Of a DNA stretch of 64,000 bases, positions 1 through 10,757 are shown piece by piece. The notes under the pieces were generated by a model. That model was given only the letters and a program-made list of their open reading frames with translations. It had not been told where the DNA came from and searched no databases. Origin of the DNA: Berberis thunbergii (taxonomy: Eukaryota > Streptophyta > Magnoliopsida > Ranunculales > Berberidaceae); NCBI GenBank assembly GCA_003290165.1, contig QNQO01001853.1, forward strand, positions 62,001-126,000. The letters run 5' to 3'. The position numbers were made by a program, and so were the translations under genes. Each line of letters starts with the position of its first letter. Position 1 is the first letter of the stretch.

Positions 1-289
1 TGGGGGATTGACTCTCCTGCGCCTGCTCTTTATTGTCGTCTGGAGATTGAGTGAAGATCTCCACTGTTTTAGTGATCTTCTGTATCTGGGATGGTAGTAG
101 ATCCATCCTGAGGTCCATAGTCGTTGTTGCTGGCACGGGGGTGTGAGCCTACTCCCCTTGTTGCTGGCAAGAGGGTATGAGCCTGCTCCCCTTGTGTTGC
201 TAATACCGCTGGAAGCAGTGGTATAGTGCAAGTCTGAGCATTCGATGTGTCCCCTGGTCTCCATTGTTATGGGATCTGGTGGTCATCAT
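1..289 (-). pseudogene. Start of gag of element A0, degenerate
   Basis: On the minus strand an ATG at 289 (or 286) opens a reading frame beginning M-M-T-T-R-S. The gag frames of A1 (30649) and A2 (51221) start M-V-T-T-K/R-S at the same place after the primer site. The frame shifts within about 20 codons and later has stops, so it is not functional. The low-complexity N-terminal stretch is poorly conserved in all copies. Only the first few hundred bases of gag are in view. Confidence 0.7.
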
Positions 290-342
290 GTTCCTAAACC
301 CTGAAGAGAGATGATGTCAATGCTTTGCTAGGAACTCTATCG

Positions 343-360
343 TCCCCACGAACAGCGCAA
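343..360 (-). other. Primer-binding site of element A0
   Basis: On the minus strand, just inside the LTR, the sequence TTGCGCTGTTCGTGGGGA corresponds to TTGGCGTCGTCCGTGGGGA in A1 and TTGGCACCGTCCATGGGGA in A2. In plant gypsy elements this position primes minus-strand DNA synthesis. The start resembles the tRNA-Asp type (TGGCGCCGT...GGGGA), but the match is imperfect and the tRNA is not certain. Confidence 0.7.
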
Positions 361-363
361 AAC

Positions 364-562
364 AGATGCAATTGATTTTCGCTCCCTGTTTGACCTTGGC
401 CTGCACAAGGAACGCACGTGAGCCACGGACCACCGTTGTGATGGCTGATGGTACTCCGATGCTAAAGTCAGACATGCCTCTGAGAGAGGCTTAAAGTTGT
501 AAATATGAAATTTGTAGCGTACCTTTATTCACCAACCTCCTGTCTTATTTATAGTGTTGGAG
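364..562 (-). repeat. A0 5' LTR, segment next to the primer site
   Basis: This is the 3' third of the minus-strand LTR. It aligns with 30369-30574 of A1 through shared blocks such as the reverse complement of ATGCTAAAGTCAGA and GTGGCTCACGTGCG. A TATA box (minus strand TATAAATA, 547-554) lies only about 9 bp from the CACTA insertion point. The LTR continues at 9815 on the other side of the insertion. Confidence 0.85.
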
Positions 563-740
563 CACTACAACACAAATGCCCAATAATAGCATTTGTTAAT
601 AGCGGTTTTGCTAAATACGCTATCAAAAGATCAAATTTTGATGTAAACAAAAATGAAAACACTATAATAAAAAATGCGAGCTTTTTGGCTCTCGCTATTC
701 CCTCCCTCGTTTTACTGGGCGCTCGAGTTAGAACTCAATG
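563..740 (+). repeat. CACTA left terminal and subterminal region
   Basis: It starts with CACTACAA at the insertion point and contains AATAGCATTTG and AATAGCGGTTTTG, the same kind of subterminal motif seen at the right end. A short AT-rich stretch follows, then a GCGAG-rich patch near 677-710. No coding sequence is supported. Confidence 0.6.
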
Positions 741-743
741 AAA

Positions 744-965
744 CTCCACCCTCCCCTCAATCTTGTCGTCTCCCTCACTGCTCCCTCATCTCGCCATCTC
801 CCTCCATGCTCTCTCCATATCTCCATCTCCCTCCCTGCTCCCTCCATCTCGCCATCTCCCTCACTGCTCCCTCCATCTCTCCATTGCCCTCACTGCTCTC
901 TCCATATCTTCATTTTCATCTCCCTCACTGCTCCCTCCATCTCTCCGTCGCCCTCCCTCTTTCTA
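744..965 (+). repeat. CT-rich minisatellite
   Basis: Imperfect tandem units of roughly 27-33 bp built on CCCTC(A/C)CTGCTCCCTCCATCTC are repeated about seven times. Three overlapping frames stay open here only because of the composition. It may be a pyrimidine-rich 5' leader from a captured gene that expanded. Confidence 0.75.
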
Positions 966-1121
966 TCTGCTGCTTTCCCTCCCTTTACAATCTGGGTTTT
1001 GGTTCTTGTTTGATTTGGGGAGATGGGTATGGTTGGTTCTCTTTAATTTGATTATTAATTATTCAACAATGGCTCTAGCTTCTCGGTGTATTCGCGTGGT
1101 GGGAAAGTAACGATTGGAGAT

Positions 1122-1205
1122 ATGGCGAGTAAGGTTGAATTGAAGTTGAACGAGGCGCAATTGGCTTTGGAGGCTCTCGCTGCTGATACGGAAGGTTTCT
1201 TAGAG
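1122..1205 (+). pseudogene. Captured first-exon-like piece, unidentified
   Basis: An ATG at 1122 opens a clean 28-codon frame (M-A-S-K-V-E-L-K-L-N-E ...) ending at a plausible donor (GAG|GTACTT). Amphipathic leucine/alanine spacing suggests a helical N-terminus. I do not recognise the parent gene. It is upstream of and collinear with the DOA1/PLAP fragment but shows no resemblance to the start of that protein. Confidence 0.4.
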
Positions 1206-1408
1206 GTACTTCTCTTCAACTGTTATCGTTTTTGAAGTGTTTATGGTTGAGGTTTTAGTTTATCAAGTCAAATGTTTGTTCGTTGTTATTTGAGAAATTC
1301 ACAAATTCCTGAGGTGAATTTCAAAATCGATTTTGTGAATTTCGAACTTGATTTCTTTGGCCGATCTTGATTACATCATGTCTTTGGTTCATCAATTCAC
1401 AGTTTTAG

Positions 1409-1774
1409 TCGCATGTGGTGTGTGTGCAAGGCATTGGGCATCCTGGTTGTGTTTGGGATGGCAAATTCTTAGAAAATGGGGACTTTATTATTGCTTGTTC
1501 TGAAGAAGTTGTATGTATTTGGACAATCAACAAATACAGGATTGCTGATCCAGTTGAAATTGAAACATATGCTTCAAAGGTTTCACAGTATAAGTGCAGT
1601 AGGTAGTATTGTTTGTTTCAGTATGATACCTATGTTGCTTCTAACTAATGTATCCCAAAACTAATTTTCTATTTCATATGCACTTAAAAGTGTTCTGTCT
1701 TTGCTTTCATAGGAAAAGGGTTGGCAGATTAAATTTGGAGGAGTTGCCAGAGATAAGAAATTTACATAAACCAG
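1409..1774 (+). pseudogene. DOA1/PLAP (WD40, phospholipase A2-activating protein-like) gene fragment
   Basis: Two exon pieces separated by an intron with plant-like borders are seen at 1409-1602 and 1713-1774. The first encodes H-P-G-C-V-W-D-G-K-F-L-E-N-G-D, then V-V-C-I-W-T and R-I-A-D-P-V-E-I-E. The second encodes K-R-V-G-R-L-N-L-E-E-L-P. This matches the end of the WD40 propeller and the following linker of plant DOA1/PLAP, which in yeast and animals is a ubiquitin-binding Cdc48 cofactor. Only about 85 residues of a protein of roughly 750 are present, with no start, PFU or PUL domain. The piece is a relic of capture inside the CACTA element. Confidence 0.85.
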
Positions 1775-3654
1775 GTTTGATGTTAATTACTCATCTTTAT
1801 GAGGTTTCAATTTCATATTAGTCATTTTTTCCTGTCTATGAATGAAATTTGTTATGCACTTGAATGAACTTTCCATCATTGAAGTATGAGAAGCAATGGG
1901 CTTGATTTACAAGGTTGGTTCTTGATTTGTGAGTTAAGCTAGCATACTGATTTCTTGTTAGATAAAATGTTGGACATGTTTTGATGGTGCCCTTTTTTCC
2001 TAAATATTGATGTTTTGATTTCTGGTTTTCTCTCCAATTCTCGAAAACCCCAATTTTTTTGCTTTGCATTAAAGGTTAGTTTTAGATCCAATCGTGTTGT
2101 TTCTCCTTGAAATTTGAAGTTTTGATCACTTGGGGTTGTTTAATTTACTGGTATTGAGATGGGTTTGTATTAGTTTGGCAGGTTGAGGTTTGTAGTTCAA
2201 GTATGGACTCCATGACTGTGTATAAATCTGTCTGCTCTGCTCATGTACCTGTAAGTACATATTATGTTTAAATGATTCTGTTTGATTTGATTGGATAGAA
2301 GAAAGGTTGTGTTTTTAAATGTGGATAATGTATGGATCTAATAAGGTGAATTGTTGAAGCATGTAGTGTGTATTTGTTTAGATGCTTGTGGGTTAGGATA
2401 AAAATTGGAAATTTGATGCTTCTAGCATATTATTATTGCTCAATTCTTCTACAATGAGTTGTAGTTAGTTGTAGATGGTAACACTGAATGTTCAGAGGTA
2501 ACATTGGTGTTCTTCTATATTGATTAGTTGAAAGACTTTGGTGGTTTGTTTGATACTTTGAAGCATCAGTTTGTACAATCAAATAGTATTGCACATACTG
2601 TATTAAAGAGGTTGATGATGCTGAGGAGTGGATCTAGTTGTAGTGTGTGTTTGTGCATGAGAAAGAGAAGTAATTGGACATGTAATGCTTGCAATCTGTT
2701 GGTGGTTTTTGGGCAGTGAGGTGTTTTACTAGAAGTGTGCTTAATTGGATGATGAAGTGTGAATGTGGTTAGTCTGCTAGTTTGGTAACGTATAAGGTGG
2801 CCTGTCTAATGGCTCAGATTTCTCTCTGAGTAAAAACTTTAAGACTGCTTGGTTGTGTTAGAAAATTGTCAAGGGCTTGATTGCGGTTGAAGCCATTGTC
2901 AATTTTCTAATATTGGATGGGATTGTCATTTATTTATGTAGTCATGGTGGGAAAAGTATTCTCACCTCAACCAGAAGAAACATAATTCTCATGACAAAGA
3001 AATGAAAGATATACTCATGAATGATGAGTGAATTTTAGAAATGATTCTGATTACATATAGGTTTTCATGGGCAATTTAGCTAACTTTGATGATATTATAA
3101 GGTTGTGTTTGACTTGCATGACAAGGTTCTAGAATAACAATTATATGCATTTGGTATTCATCTTAATGATTGAGTGTATTACTTGAATTTGTTTCATCTT
3201 GGTTTTGCGAGTGGACTGGCATAAGAAGCTGACCAAGTACCATACTTCAAAAAAAAAAAATTTAATTGATATCCGGTTGGAAAGATTGAGAACCAAGTTT
3301 CCCCTTGAAAGCTTTCACGATGGTTGGTTTGCTAATATGTTTCTTATTTGTCTTTGGTTACTTGTTTTTTTATTCAAAACATTTAACATGTTTGGATGCT
3401 CATGTTCAACATTTGATGTTTCAACTAAACTAAATATCAAATTAACATTGTGAATATGTATATGCAAAAGATGTTATTTACAAGGTTTATGATTTGCACA
3501 TGCATTTTATGTTTGTCAATTTGGATAGCAGAGCTTGTTAATTGTTTGTCTGATTTGTGGTTTCTCTGCAAGGGTTTGTTTTCTGGGCAAGCTAAAGGGT
3601 TAAGGACCTCACAATGTACTTTTACATCGGGAACTGGGGTGACTTTCCTTGCTC
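1775..3654. other. No recognisable gene inside CACTA interior
   Basis: AT-rich, intron-like sequence. A short open stretch near 2528-2716 is flanked by possible splice borders but I recognise no family. The sequence may be intron or further captured material. Confidence 0.4.
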
Positions 3655-4455
3655 ATATACTTGGTGATTCCAAATGTTTTATCTGCTGTTATCAATCGTG
3701 GATGTACCATGTTGCATCCTGGATATGGTTTCCTTGCCGAGAATGCAGCTTTTGTTGAAATGTGCAGAGAACACAGCATAAACTTTATAGGACCTAACGT
3801 GAGTACTTTTAATCAACATACACCCTTTTTTAACATTAATCCTGTCATAGCCATGTATTTTATTTCTTTTTGACTTTGGGGTATGTATTTATGTATTGGA
3901 GAAAGTATCGTATCTTGCAATTGCTTTTTCCAATCATTTACACATCATGAAGTATATAGACAACGAACCAAATTTTAGAATTTCACTAACATGTTATCGA
4001 AACTTGAAAGGATGAAAATGTAAATGTTCTATGAAGGCTTTTAAATCCTGTTTGTATGTGACACACTATTACAATTTATCATTATGGTTTGGTAGGATGA
4101 GCAGTGACATCCTTTTATGAAAATTATGTTCCTTGTTCAATTAATATTCTCAACTTAAGCTGGCATATTATAACTATTACAATCTTGGGGCTTATGTTCT
4201 TGCAGCCTAACAACATTCGTGTTATGGGTGACAAAGCCACTGCAAGAAAGACTATGAAGAATGCTGGTGTGCCAACTGTACCAGGGAGTGACGGATTGTT
4301 GGAGGTATATAGATTGATTAATTGTTGTGCTAAAGCTCCATCAGTGGTTTTGTGCATTGGCTTCCTAACTTAACTTTCACTTTATCTGTTTGATTACAGA
4401 CTACAGATAAGCTATCAAGGTTGCTGATCAAATTGGTTATCCTGTGATGATCAAG
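3655..4455 (+). pseudogene. Biotin carboxylase (acetyl-CoA carboxylase subunit) gene fragment
   Basis: Three exons are visible at about 3655-3798, 4206-4304 and 4400-4455, with GT/AG borders. They read through [35 protein letters not shown], then I-R-V-M-G-D-K and [10 protein letters not shown]. This is the N-terminal pre-ATP-grasp domain of the plastid biotin carboxylase subunit (CAC2 type), which carboxylates biotin for fatty-acid synthesis. The third exon is 56 bp and lost one base after ACAGAT, so G-Y-P-V-M-I-K falls out of frame. The catalytic ATP-grasp core is absent. It is a captured, broken copy in the CACTA element. Confidence 0.9.
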
Positions 4456-7400
4456 GTATATATTTCTCCTTTGGGTGGAAACATTCAAATGTTGTCAACA
4501 CTGTTTCCAGGTAACATTCTTCTAATCTTTATGGATTCATTACAAAATTAAAAAAAAAAATAAAGAAGAAAAGAGTTCTTGTTCACTGAAGTTGCACATG
4601 ACTATATTAGGGAAGATGTTTTTCAATTAGGTAGTTATGGCGATCAAGTACTTCTTTAATCTCTTGCACCCCGTCCCACCCATGTTCTGAGCATGCTATC
4701 CAAGAGTACAGTTTCCTCAATTTGAAAGATTAAAGGCTTTTATCTAGCAGCTCAGTGAAGCAATTTGGAATATTGCATTGTATATAATGATTTCTGCGTC
4801 CCATGTTGTCTTGTGCATTTTGGTATTTAATGTTGGTAAGCTATAAGCGGAGATATAATAGTATAGACTTCACTTACTGTATTTTTTGTTACAATACAAA
4901 AAAGAAACTTTAATTTCTATATAATAAATACTTGAATCTTTTATTCACAACTTGTTTGACAGTCTTTCATGAATCTAAGTTGATGGTAGCTTGTTGGAGA
5001 CTTGTAGCCACAAAAATTCATTTCGTTTTCATTCTTGCTTTCATAACTCTATTAAATGAAAAACAAAATATATCTATGGTCCATGAATCCATTGAGTGAT
5101 CTTCATGCTGCCACATGGTTAAATTGCATTGTAAGATATATATTGCTCAACTACTGCCTAAAATCACACCTGAATCTGAACCAGCTAGATCTAAATTTCC
5201 ATTTTCCTTACTTTTACCACCTTTTCATTCTGTTAAAATAAGTTCCATGTTTTTCTTTCAGTTTCAAGCTAAGAACATGCACTTATACAATCTCTGTCAT
5301 GATTGCAGATGCTTGAAATTACTGCACCACTCTCTCCCATCCTTCAAAACCAGGAAGAAGCCGGTTGAAGAACTAGGGAGGCACTTATACCTCTATGCAG
5401 ATCTGTAGTAATTCAAGTTCATTTCATATCCATTAGCTAGGGCGGCAAGAAAAGTATTTCAATGCAAGGTGAGAACACATTTCTTCACATAATTGCTTGC
5501 ACGGGAAGTAATTTTTGTAGTTGACTTGTGTGCTGAGTGTGTCCATTATGTCCCATTAGTGTCATTCTTATGTCTGTATCAACTAAGTTCATCATCTTGG
5601 GGCTGCATGAGTGAAATTCTAATGTAGCGCGTTGATAGTTGCACTCTGCCTGACCTAGGTTCTCAATGGCATTTTCAGGTTGTTATTGGCTCTGCTACTA
5701 TTGGAGAGATGAAAGCAATGACTTTGACTCACCAGAAAAACCTAGATTTATATCCCAATTTATTTGCAGCAGAGGGCACAGAACAACTCAGGTTCAATAT
5801 ATTTAGCATCTAGTACTATTTCTTATGACATGAAGTACTTGTCAATTGTTAGGCTAATGGTATCTTCATTTCTTCTAAAGGTTTGTGGTCTACCATAACC
5901 ACCTTGCATGCTCATGAAAAGAAAAACTGGTTGTTATAGTTTATGTTTTTTGCTTGTATCATATTGAACTTATGCATATAATGTACTTCATGAGACTAGA
6001 ATGAGGACATGGATATGTCTTTTGATTCCAGATCTAGACAAGGGGTTGTTTCTGTTAAGTAAGTTTTCATGAATATATATATATATATATATATATATTT
6101 TGAATATTTGTTATGTTGGTTGTGTTTTTAGATCTAGATTTTGTTCCCAGGGATTTTGGTAGATAAGGATGCTTGAGAAAGTGGTTTTTTCTTAGAAACC
6201 CTTCCCAATTGCTTCCTTTTTTTCTATGATTCAAGTTCTAAGATGATGAAACATAACGTAACTACTTTGCTCAAAAAGTGTTTGGATCAACCAAGGGGAG
6301 AGTTTCGTCTCGTATGATTCAGGTTCTTGTATTCATTTTGCGATTGATTTAGTTATGGCTTTCATTTCAGTGGGAGTGTTAAGTTGGTGAAATCAGAGCA
6401 GACATACTATGTTTTAATCTGAATGTACTCTCTGACTGCATCATTTTAGAAACTTGATAGTAGACATATATAGTAGTATATATGAAGTAACAAGATGTAG
6501 ACATATATAGTAGTATCCAGAGCACATAAATACATAATAAAGTTTTGATATACTCTGTTTTAATCTGAATATACTCTCTGACAGCATCATTTTAGAAACT
6601 TGATAGGGATTATTTAACAATGATTTTCATATCTACATACAAGCTCAAGTCTTTCATTGACTGAGCTGGCGAATTAATTAAAGTTCTCCAATAAAAGTGT
6701 GCTTTGAGGGGCATAATGTTGGGTCTAGTGTTATGAATTGCAAAGGCCCTCCTAATAGGACAGTAGCGTGTAGGTGTAATTCTAATAGTGTTAATGGCAA
6801 ATGTTGAAAAAAAAAATTTTAGGGGGTTTCATGCTCATTACTTAATACTCTTTCATGAAAAGCAAAATTTTGATTGGTTGGTAACTTAAGCAATCATCAG
6901 TGTAAAAGGGGCACGGTCAGACATTTTTTTCAATGATATCTTAGTTAATCAGTATTGGCTCTTTATGAATGCGGCCCTTCGCTATTTACATACCTTTCCT
7001 TCTTTGCACAAAGTGTCATTATCTCACATGCCACTAGGTAGCAGGCCTTGCAATGGAAGATATGATAGTCTGGATGCAAGAAGGTGATCAGGTAAGATAT
7101 TCATATTTTAACTAGTTTTAGTTGCAGCTTTCCTTTTTTTCCCCTCAAAATTTTCTTATGGCTGTCCTTTCATCATTGGTTGGAATATTTGATGCCACAA
7201 ACAGCACCAAAAAGTGAAGGAATATGCTTATGCAAATGGCTGAAGGAAAATGCAAGGTAGCACGCTAAACTCGACTGCCACCCCCAATTTCCCCTTCTTT
7301 TACTTTTTAATATTTAGGCTATTAAAATGAAGATTTTTTTAATTGATAATTGTCATTGTTTGATTTGGAGTATGTTCCATAAATTATGTTCAATTATTCA

Positions 7401-8058
7401 TTAGGTTTGGAGCACATGTTTCTTAATTTAGACGCACCAGTAATTCCTTCATCTCAACATGTCCTTTTTGGTCTTCCCTCACTTTTTTGGAACCATCAAA
7501 AGGCTTCAATCAGTGTGTTCCTTTTCATCTGAGTTCCACAACAATGTTTTGCATTTTGGTTTTGAGGCTGTGAGATTTAAGAGCTAACATACTTAAATCT
7601 GAATACTTTTGTACTTTTTGTAATATTACTTCACTTTTTGATGCTTTTCTGTGAGATTTAAGAATCGGTGTGTTGAACCTTTTCTACTTCAGCTTTAATG
7701 GGATGTATTTGTTACAATGGAAGTGGATTTGTGTGATTCATCTTTCACATGTTCTGATATAAAGAGAATGTTTCATATGTTGTGCTCAGCCAAGGTCAGC
7801 GACCTACCATGACTCTATGTTTACTACATCTGTATTGCTAGTTATCTACTTGCTATCACTTTTACTTTGTTTGGAACTTTTGTATGCTCTAGTGAAGTAA
7901 ATGTCAAAACAAAAGTTGTGTTTTTATTCAGGTGAACTTAAGTGAACCTCTGTATGCCCTAGTGTGTTTTATGCAGGTGTTTTTATGGAAGTGAAGTGAA
8001 CATTAAAGTCAATATATGTATTTATGCAGATGATTTAATAATAATGCATTGAATTCAG
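4456..8058. other. CACTA interior: introns and unidentified exon-like pieces
   Basis: Mostly AT-rich intron-like sequence with a (TA)n run near 6076-6100. Three stretches look like exons by splice borders and open frame: 5441-5468, 5680-5791 (V-V-I-G-S-A-T-I-G-E-M-K ... ending CTCAG|GTTC) and 7039-7092 (A-G-L-A-M-E-D-M-I-V-W ... ending ATCAG|GTAAG). I do not recognise the parents. A 60-70 bp block around 6390-6490 is repeated imperfectly at 6550-6610. Confidence 0.4.
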
Positions 8059-8463
8059 AGTTATACGCAGTACATACCGCTGCCCATCAATGACTTGGAC
8101 TCATGGCTGAAGACACCCTCAATATATGTATTTCACTGCTCCTCTGCTGGGATGATTGTTAATGCCTTTATAGAGGTTCGCAGTAATTTCTTGAGCTGTT
8201 TGATAGTTTTATGTAGTTTTTGAGCAAAATGTTTTGTTGGAATTATGTGTGCCTTCTTTCTCCGTGTTTCCTCTTTTAATATTAATTTTTATCTTTGATT
8301 AGTGCTTAGATTGGAACTCTCCCAGCTCATCTAGATCATCCGTGAAAGATTGCATTTTACTTGCCGCATGTGAAGCGCATGAAAATCTTCCACACAGTGC
8401 CGAGTTTCCTGCAGATGTGTTTACATCCTATCTCACTACACCAATCAAGATGGCATTGAGATG
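8059..8463 (+). pseudogene. RAPTOR (TOR regulatory-associated protein) gene fragment
   Basis: Two exons, 8059-8175 and 8303-8463, are separated by an intron with GT/AG borders. The first encodes [17 protein letters not shown] and [10 protein letters not shown]. The second encodes [20 protein letters not shown] and [10 protein letters not shown]. These are hallmark segments of the caspase-like RNC domain of RAPTOR, which recruits substrates to TOR kinase. The invariant D-C-S-A-A-G has become H-C-S-S-A-G. Only about 90 residues of a protein of some 1,300 are present. Confidence 0.93.
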
Positions 8464-8707
8464 GTAATTCCTATTTCTTGTCTCCACTTCATGTTTGTTG
8501 TATCATTAAGAAGCTTATGGAAGTCTTTATGCAGTTTGGCAAAATCCAAAGCGCCGGTTCAGTTAGGATTGACAATCATATTATTTTTGTCTTTTGCTAA
8601 ATTACGTAAAGGATAATACATCCCTGTTCATGTTCTTGTTGCATTGTCATTTTGGTTCTATTCTTTGAACAGTTTGGTTTAAAGTATGTTGGTAGGATTG
8701 ATTTACT

Positions 8708-9187
8708 TTGAACAGTTTTTCATTTTTGTTTTATTCTCTGAACAGTCTGCACCTCCCCAAGCTTGTTATGTTGTTGTTGGGAGTGAAGTTAAAAACCTCC
8801 AAACTAGTACTTTGCGGGAACCGGTTTTTAACTTGTGTCAGTGCTTCTCCTCCTGGAATTACTGGAGGATTCCAAGAGGAGAAGCTTGTTATGTTGTTGT
8901 TGTGTTCTCAATCAATCAATGCAAAGCAGAATCCTCCAGTCACAAGTGTCAGTGCTTTTCCTCCTGGAATTGCTGGATGGTACCCAAACAGTGTTACAAC
9001 CCCTGAAATAATGAAGTCAAATGGAGGTCTACATCATGTTCCAAGCACAACGGGCCTTAATCTAAACAACTTGAGCTCGCAACAGTTTTACCACCCACCA
9101 CAGTATCGACCATTCATGTCAAACGAACAGGATACAACTGCAGATGGATGGGGAAAAGATGCAATGGATGGGAGAAGTCCCAACTGA
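8708..9187 (+). pseudogene. Captured 3' exon with open frame, family not recognised
   Basis: A 159-codon open frame ends in a TGA at 9185-9187. Its second half (from about residue 75) is rich in P, S, N and Q, e.g. F-P-P-G-I-A-G-W-Y-P-N-S and Q-F-Y-H-P-P-Q-Y-R-P-F, like a disordered C-terminus of a regulatory protein. The segments 8758-8870 and 8880-8975 are an imperfect tandem duplication (both hold GCTTGTTATGTTGTTGTTG and TCAGTGCTTYTCCTCCTGGAAT), which scrambles the frame between copies. AATAAAATA at 9399 could be a polyadenylation signal. I do not recognise the parent gene. Confidence 0.45.
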
Positions 9188-9500
9188 GTAGCTGAAAACT
9201 GAGTGTTTAATTTGTTGCATGGTCATCCACTGAACCAGACTTAAGCCTGGGAATAGTGGGCTTTGAACATCCTTTAAGAAGTGAGAATGCTAGCACTCTT
9301 AGTAGTTAGTTACTCCCCTTCCTGTTTTCGAGAGTTATTGTGCACCATGAATGGTTTTGTATTGGTACATTTTTGAGTTGTTATTAAAATTTGTTGTCAA
9401 TAAAATATATTCCATAATCTTGTGTCTTGATAGCTAGTTACTATCCTTTTTAAGTTTCTAGATTACCTTTTTAAGTTTCCAGATTACGGTGAACTAGCTC

Positions 9501-9811
9501 TACTACAAGAAAAATGTTGATTAATAGCATTTCAAAACTGTTATGGTAAGAAAAAAAATATTGTTAAACCATACCATAGCATTTTTAAACTGCTATTGTA
9601 AACCAGGTATAGTCTACCGAAAACGCTATTGTATACTATACCATAGCGTTTCTGAAACGCTATAAATAATCCACCTTCCATAGCGTTTTAAAAACGGTAT
9701 GATATCCTCTGTTTCTATTATAGCGCCGGTTGTCATAGCGTTTACTAAACCGCTATGGTATCCTACCATAGCAGTTTTTAAACGCTATTGATCACAATTT
9801 TTCTTGTAGTG
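9501..9811. repeat. CACTA right subterminal array
   Basis: At least six copies, in both orientations, of motifs like ACCATAGCGTTT / AAACGCTAT fill this stretch. The right end is TTGTAGTG, the element's outer terminus. The left end TACTACAAGAAAAATG is an inverted copy of the right 15 bp, so the block resembles a small CACTA MITE. It lacks its own target duplication (CTC versus GAG), so I treat it as subterminal repeat structure or an older MITE swept into the larger element. Confidence 0.65.
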
Positions 9812-9814
9812 GAG

Positions 9815-10283
9815 TCCTGGTTTGGCCAAGCCATCGGTGGTGTAGTTTAGGAAAAGAGATCTTCCTGGAGATCATTTTCTAATTAGGAGTCGCCTTTTGG
9901 AGGGAAGTTTCTTTGCTAGTCCTGTGTTCTTAGATATGTAAGAGATAGTTCCTCATCGAAGTGTTGTCCATGGGTGGAAGTTTCCACGTATGACATATAC
10001 TCTAGCATTTGCTTCCTAGTTGGAGACAAAGTACTGTTTGCTTGCCCGTCCGAAACTGATCCCCGAGATACTTGCCTCAATAGGTCTTACGGGTATTAAG
10101 GATGACTTTGAGATGTATGGGCTTAGCAGAACACTGTATGTCGGGTCCGTCTAGCGAACTGCATTTTGCGGGCTTGATGCTGCGGGCCGGATCACTGCTA
10201 GACTGATACTTGGCCATGTTATTCCTAGAGATCATCATGACACGTGTATGGTGTAGATGGAAGGATGTTTTGGTGTATCATCA
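9815..10283 (-). repeat. A0 5' LTR, outer segment
   Basis: This is the 5' two-thirds of the minus-strand LTR, beginning at 10283 with TGATGATACACC and carrying the ACACGTGTCATGATGATCTC block shared with A1 and A2. The LTR resumes at 562 on the far side of the CACTA element. The next five bases outside, GTACC (10284-10288), are the expected target duplication, but the partner site is beyond the left edge. Confidence 0.88.
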
Positions 10284-10706
10284 GTACCTTTCTTCTTTCT
10301 TTCACCATCTTTAATAGTGAGTGTTCCCTCCTCAACTATCCCTACGATTAAAGGCGTGATGGAGGGAGGAGATCTCGCATAAGATCTTACATGTGCATGA
10401 CTGAGTCTCTTCGGCACTTGACTCTGTTTAGGACCCAATGTTGATTGGGCTAAGAACAGATTCGTGCGAGGGGATCTCGGGCCTATGACAACTTTGAGAT
10501 TCTTGTTTGGGCCTTATTTTCCTGAGCCAAGCTCTAAGATCCATGCCTCTTGGGCTAACGTGTCTTGGGCTTGGGCATCGGACTTGTGAGCTAAACAACA
10601 GTTTATGAATGGGTTCATTTGGGACCGCACTGAAGCCTTTCTCATGTTAGAGTTAGCCCATGCCACATGTATGGATGTGATCGAGTGATTGTTTGATGTG
10701 TCATCA
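10284..10706 (-). repeat. Truncated LTR of family B (B0)
   Basis: It aligns with the outer 420 bp of the element B LTRs (24200-24618), sharing GATGGAGGGAGGAGAT, GGCACTTGACTCT and the end GTGTCATCA. The inner ~190 bp are missing exactly where A0 begins. The simplest reading is that A0 inserted in this LTR. Confidence 0.75.
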
Positions 10707-10757
10707 CTAAGCATAACCAAAATTAAGTTTCCTACCTTTAAATTGTTCATTCACAAA

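Larger units (their letters stand above)
563..9811 (+). mobile_element. CACTA-type transposon carrying host gene fragments (Pack-CACTA)
   Basis: The segment begins CACTACAACACAAATG and ends TTTTTCTTGTAGTG, giving inverted ends CACTACAA. The 3 bp GAG occurs at 560-562 and again at 9812-9814. Deleting the segment plus one GAG restores a continuous Tat LTR (compare A1 near 30360-30375). A 3-bp duplication and CACTA ends are the hallmarks of the En/Spm (CMC) superfamily. Both subterminal regions carry AATAGC(A/G)TTT-like repeats. No transposase is visible, so it would be non-autonomous. The interior holds exon-intron pieces of DOA1/PLAP, biotin carboxylase and RAPTOR in one orientation, plus unidentified exons. 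The left end shares only a short perfect inverted repeat with the right end. Confidence 0.82.
1..10283 (-). mobile_element. Tat-type Ty3/gypsy element A0, 5' part, interrupted
   Basis: This is the 5' end of an LTR retrotransposon on the minus strand that continues past the left edge. Reading leftward from 10283 it starts with TGATGATACACC, runs through an LTR of about 667 bp once the CACTA insertion 563-9811 is removed, then a primer-binding site and the start of gag. The LTR sequence parallels those of elements A1 and A2. Assignment to the Tat lineage rests on this LTR/primer-site/gag similarity, since A2 encodes the diagnostic double RNase H. The rest of the coding region lies outside the window. 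Confidence 0.85.

Noticed and set aside
674..1110. Serine/proline-rich proteins of 91-125 residues
   Set aside because: Three overlapping frames across the CT-rich minisatellite; no start context or domain.
9501..9811. An independent 311-bp CACTA MITE
   Set aside because: The left base is T instead of C, and flanking triplets differ (CTC/GAG), while GAG at 560-562 and LTR continuity fit the larger element. Kept as subterminal array.
563..9811. Helitron as the carrier of the gene fragments
   Set aside because: Multi-gene capture in one direction fits Helitrons, but no TC start or hairpin-CTRR end was seen, whereas CACTA ends and a target duplication are present.
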